Assembly: GCF_902859735.1 (NCBI RefSeq)
Contig: NZ_CADIJY010000001.1
Location: forward strand, 744,001 to 808,000
Direction of reading: 5' to 3'
Source: Achromobacter aegrifaciens
GTDB taxonomy: Bacteria > Pseudomonadota > Gammaproteobacteria > Burkholderiales > Burkholderiaceae_B
DNA: 64,000 nt
A model generated the notes under the pieces. It saw nothing but the letters and a program-made list of their open reading frames with translations. It was not told the DNA's origin and did not search any database. Positions within the stretch are counted from its first letter, which is position 1. Every line of letters begins with the position of its first letter. The position numbers were made by a program, and so were the translations under genes. Shown here piece by piece: positions 62,145 through 64,000 of this stretch.

Positions 62145-62942
62145 ATGTCCCTTCCCGCGTCTTTGCGCTGGCTGGCGCCTTGCCTGTTGTCCATCGGCCT
62201 GGCCGCCTGCTCGGCGCCGCCCAAGCGTGCCGCGGATGGCCAGGATCCGCGCTTTCAGCCCGCTTCCGCTTCCGACATGCTGGCGCAGACCAGCTGGGAT
62301 CTGGCGCGCTGGACCTTGCCCGGCGGCGGCTTGCGGCAGATTCCGCATCCCTCTTCCAATTCGCGCCCGCTTACGGCGAGCTTCGTCCATGACCAGGGGG
62401 CGCCGCGCATTTCCGGTTTCTCCGGCTGCAACCAGTACAACGGCTCCTATACCGTTGCCAACGGCCTGCTGATCGTGCAGGGGCGCCCGGTGTCGACCAT
62501 GATGGCCTGCGCGCCGCAGAACATGAAGCTGGAGCAGGATTTCCTGGCTGCGCTGACCAGCATCACCGCCACGTCGGTGGACAACGCCAACAATCCGCAG
62601 CGCATGACCTGGGTGCTCAGCTCGGGCGACAGGCTGGACTTCGGACGCCGCACCGATCCCATCGCAGGCGGCCAGCAGGGACCGACCAAGCTGGTCTACG
62701 TGAATTCGGAGCGCGTGCCTTGCACCGCCGGCGCGGGCCGCGCCATGTGCTACCAGGTGCGCGACAGCGCCGGACAGCCCTGGCAGCTCTGGTACGGCGA
62801 AATCACGGGGTTCAACTTCCAGCCTGGCGTGCGTTACCGCTTGCGCGTGGTCGAGGTCCGCAACCCGAATCCGCCGGCCGACGCGTCGACGTTGCAGTGG
62901 GTGCTGGACGCGGTGGTCGAGCAGGAAATCGTCAATCGTTGA
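62145..62942 (+). CDS. Lipoprotein with META and DUF4377 domains
   Basis: A 265-residue lipoprotein with lipobox GLAAC and lipidated Cys22. The first part repeats the META domain of its upstream neighbour ([48 protein letters not shown]). From about 185 a DUF4377-like domain follows ([51 protein letters not shown]). GGAGA lies six bases before the ATG. The pair arose by duplication, with the fusion in the second copy. Likely an outer-membrane, envelope-stress protein; no catalytic motif seen. Confidence 0.9.
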   Translation: MSLPASLRWLAPCLLSIGLAACSAPPKRAADGQDPRFQPASASDMLAQTSWDLARWTLPGGGLRQIPHPSSNSRPLTASFVHDQGAPRISGFSGCNQYNGSYTVANGLLIVQGRPVSTMMACAPQNMKLEQDFLAALTSITATSVDNANNPQRMTWVLSSGDRLDFGRRTDPIAGGQQGPTKLVYVNSERVPCTAGAGRAMCYQVRDSAGQPWQLWYGEITGFNFQPGVRYRLRVVEVRNPNPPADASTLQWVLDAVVEQEIVNR

Positions 62943-63027
62943 GCCGGATCAAACGGGGCGGCGGGCGGGGAAAACCGCCCAGCGATTACTATTACGCCTT
63001 TCGCCGCCCGCTTTTTTCCGCTTTTCC

Positions 63028-63765
63028 ATGACTTCCGTCGTCAATATCGCCGCTTACAAATTCGTTTCGCTGGATGCTCTGCCCGAGTTGCGCGCCCGCC
63101 TTCTGGACGAGGCAGGCCTGGCCGCGCTCAAGGGCACCATCCTGTTGGCCGAAGAGGGCATCAACCTGTTCCTGGCGGGTTCGGCGGATGGCATCGACGC
63201 GTTTCTGCGCACCCTGCGCGCCGATCCGCGCTTCGCCGACCTGGAAGTGAAGTTCAGCCATAGCGCGGCGGTGCCGTTCCGCAAGCTGTTGGTGAAGATC
63301 AAGCGCGAGATCATCCGCATGAATCATCCGGCGATCCGCCCGGAGGCGGGACGCGCGCCCGGCGTGGATGCGAAGACGCTGGCGCGCTGGCTCGAGGCCG
63401 GCATGGACGACGCCGGACGGCCCGTGGTCATGCTGGACACGCGCAACGCCTTCGAGGTCGACGAAGGCACCTTCAGGAACGCCATCGATTGGCGCATTGA
63501 ACGCTTCACGCAATTTCCTGCGGCGGTGCAGGCGCACCGGGCCGAACTGGAAGGCAAGACCGTGGTCAGTTTCTGCACCGGCGGGATCCGCTGCGAAAAG
63601 GCCGCGATCTACATGAACGAGGCCGGCATCGAGCACGTCTACCAACTCGATGGCGGCATCCTCAAGTACTTCGAGGAAACCGGCGGTCCCGGCTATGACG
63701 GCAAATGCTTCGTCTTCGACGAACGCATTTCGCTGGACCCGGCGCTGGCGCCCAGCAAGGCCTGA
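63028..63765 (+). CDS. trhO: tRNA uridine(34) hydroxylase TrhO (UPF0176, rhodanese domain)
   Basis: A 245-residue protein. The N-terminal acylphosphatase-like part ([27 protein letters not shown]) and the rhodanese domain ([17 protein letters not shown], active-site Cys183 in [11 protein letters not shown]) are those of the YceA/TrhO family, which uses oxygen to hydroxylate U34 of some tRNAs. It is shorter than E. coli TrhO (350 residues) because the C-terminal extension is absent, as I recall for betaproteobacterial members. It stands alone and ends just before a bidirectional terminator. Confidence 0.92.
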   Translation: MTSVVNIAAYKFVSLDALPELRARLLDEAGLAALKGTILLAEEGINLFLAGSADGIDAFLRTLRADPRFADLEVKFSHSAAVPFRKLLVKIKREIIRMNHPAIRPEAGRAPGVDAKTLARWLEAGMDDAGRPVVMLDTRNAFEVDEGTFRNAIDWRIERFTQFPAAVQAHRAELEGKTVVSFCTGGIRCEKAAIYMNEAGIEHVYQLDGGILKYFEETGGPGYDGKCFVFDERISLDPALAPSKA

Positions 63766-63783
63766 TGTACCGCGCTCAATAAC

Positions 63784-63817
63784 AAAAAGCCCGCCGATTT
63801 GAACTGGCGGGCTTTTT
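63784..63817. terminator. Bidirectional Rho-independent terminator
   Basis: AAAAAGCCCGCC (63784-63795) and GGCGGGCTTTTT (63806-63817) form a perfect 12-bp stem with a ten-base loop. The A-run and T-run make it functional on both strands. It separates the convergent trhO and metG genes. Confidence 0.92.
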
Positions 63818-63838
63818 GCATTCAGCGGGGGCGCGGGA

Positions 63839-64000
63839 TCAGCGCACGCGCATGCCGGGCTTGGCGCCGGGGAAGGGTTCCAGCACGTAGATGCCGGCGT
63901 CCACGGACTCATCCGCATGGCTGGCGGCCAGCACCATTCCTTCGGATACGCCGAACTTCATCTTGCGCGGAGCCAGGTTGGCCACCAGGACGGTCAGCTT
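63839..64000 (-). CDS. metG: Methionyl-tRNA synthetase, C-terminal end; 5' part outside window
   Basis: Fifty-three residues plus stop are present. [26 protein letters not shown] is the end of the C-terminal tRNA-binding (OB-fold) domain of MetG, and the chain closes [13 protein letters not shown], very close to the E. coli end. The enzyme attaches methionine to tRNA. The stop is at 63839-63841, and the gene continues beyond base 64000. Confidence 0.9.
   Translation of the reverse strand, partial: KLTVLVANLAPRKMKFGVSEGMVLAASHADESVDAGIYVLEPFPGAKPGMRVR

Overview
The window is a GC-rich chromosomal segment from a betaproteobacterium, most likely Achromobacter or a close Alcaligenaceae relative. 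This is inferred from the GC-rich codon use, a Bug-type tricarboxylate-binding protein, the type VI secretion (T6SS) gene set and general protein similarity by eye; no database was searched. I see no rRNA, tRNA, CRISPR array or insertion sequence. Coding density is high, and most overlapping long frames are GC-driven shadows of real genes.

Positions 1-32519 are a T6SS locus with three effector modules. Module A (1-7038, + strand) holds the end of a vgrG, a DUF4123 chaperone, a lipoprotein, a DUF2235/Tle1-like effector whose nucleophile elbow reads G-A-D-R-G instead of G-x-S-x-G, and four small membrane-anchored proteins that look like accumulated immunity genes. Module B (7062-15717, - strand) is the operon tssJ-tssK-tssL followed by an evolved VgrG of 1734 residues. 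That VgrG carries a C-terminal zinc-metalloprotease domain with an archaemetzincin-like Cys/His pattern, and a 20-nt-overlapping gene for a secreted protein is its likely periplasmic immunity partner. The divergent core operon (15874-25384, + strand) encodes a TPR lipoprotein, TssB, TssC, Hcp, TssE, TssF, TssG and ClpV/TssH. Module C (25399-32519) follows directly: VgrG, DUF4123 chaperone, a VasX-like pore-forming effector and a membrane protein overlapping it. TssM and TssA are not in the window.

Positions 32600-42698 are metabolic: a glutathione transferase, a LysR regulator with tcuAB and a Bug-type binding protein (tricarballylate/citrate use), a small WG-repeat-like secreted protein, a MocR-type regulator, and a cyanide-insensitive-type cytochrome bd operon (cioA, cioB and a 47-residue DUF2474 protein).

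Positions 42999-57780 hold an alpha/beta hydrolase, a DMT exporter, a nitroreductase with a divergent LysR regulator, a phasin plus acetoacetyl-CoA reductase pair (PHB metabolism), a complete RbbA-type ABC efflux system (outer-membrane factor, HlyD adaptor, fused ABC protein, permease) with a divergent TetR regulator, a CSS-motif EAL c-di-GMP phosphodiesterase and a Kch-like potassium channel.

Positions 57781-64000 include two + strand Rho-independent terminators not attached to any gene (candidate small RNAs), an OmpR-like regulator with a degenerate receiver domain, a small XRE regulator behind an AT-rich, palindrome-bearing leader, an acyltransferase, two tandem META-domain lipoproteins, the tRNA hydroxylase TrhO, and the 3' end of metG after a bidirectional terminator.
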